Shown piece by piece: positions 16,760 to 17,082 of a stretch of DNA of 17,082 nt. The DNA is taken from contig MCFG01000668.1 in assembly GCA_002104895.1 (NCBI GenBank), positions 1-17,082 on the forward strand, in the 5' to 3' direction. The notes under the pieces were generated by a model that worked only from the letters and a program-made list of their open reading frames with translations, did not search any database and was not told the origin of the DNA. Source of the DNA: Anaeromyces robustus. Lineage: Eukaryota; Neocallimastigomycota; Neocallimastigomycetes; Neocallimastigales; Neocallimastigaceae. The translations under genes and the position numbers were made by a program. How positions within the stretch are numbered: position 1 is the stretch's first letter; each line of letters starts with the position of its first letter.

Positions 16760-17082
16760 GATTCAAATAAAAAGAGAAATTTTATGGATTTAAAATAAAA
16801 AAATAACACAAATATTTTTATAAATAGTTAATTATTAGGAATAATAAATAATAAATAATAATAGTGTAATAAATTACATTAAATGTAATATGTAAATTAA
16901 ACAAAAATTTAATTATTTATAACCAATAAGATTAAAATAATAATAAGTAAAAACAATTATATAAGAAATATATAAAATTAAGTAGAAAGGGGGGTTCTTT
17001 TATTATTAATAATTAGTTTTATAGGAATTAGTTAGGAAAACTAAAATAAAACTTATAGGATTTAATAATATTTAGGAAATTG
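16760..17082. other. A/T sequence to the window end, no gene
   Basis: No ORF or RNA gene seen. A GGGGGG run at 16989-16994 is unusual for this DNA but has no visible context. Confidence 0.6.

Overview
The window is a piece of a very A+T-rich nuclear genome of a eukaryote. It holds one clear protein gene, interrupted by three GT-AG introns, and five nuclear-type tRNA genes. The rest is almost pure A/T sequence with long homopolymers, microsatellites and decayed repeats. The best guess for the host is an anaerobic gut fungus (Neocallimastigomycota). The reasons are the extreme A+T content outside exons, A/T-ending codons (GGT for glycine, TTA for leucine, CCA for proline), and a decayed cysteine-rich gene of a style I remember from that group. 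A dictyostelid-like AT-rich amoeba is an alternative that the sequence alone does not exclude.

Layout. Positions 1-3100 are non-coding: a 13-bp tandem repeat, microsatellites, a polypurine tract, a family of four related hairpin-bearing repeats (1561-2840), and one short broken ORF on the minus strand that could encode a small Cys/His protein (2258-2435). Positions 3100-4760 hold minus-strand remains: a short hypothetical ORF (3100-3405), a possible exon (3943-4065) and a multiply frameshifted cysteine-rich pseudogene with a C-terminal hydrophobic segment (4263-4746). Positions 4760-6180 are A/T sequence with an A32 and a T43 run.

The one intact gene (6183-8215, plus strand, four exons, 391 residues) encodes a YqjM-type Old Yellow Enzyme, an FMN-dependent ene-reductase.

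From about 9045 to 13020 lies a large imperfect inverted repeat. Its arms are about 1.2 kb and its spacer about 1.5 kb, and the spacer holds tRNA-Trp(CCA) on the plus strand and tRNA-Cys(GCA) on the minus strand, facing each other. A second, smaller inverted repeat (14745-15035 and 16265-16480) brackets another tRNA-Trp/tRNA-Cys pair. A third tRNA-Cys lies just outside it at 16665-16736. The parts of arms and tRNA flanks that I compared are recognisably related between the two units, so the simplest reading is an ancestral 'arm - Trp - Cys - inverted arm' cassette that was duplicated and then diverged, with an extra tandem tRNA-Cys duplication.

The protein gene and the tRNA cassettes show no functional link; they are neighbours only. 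No transposase, CRISPR array, rRNA or bacterial-style operon was seen.
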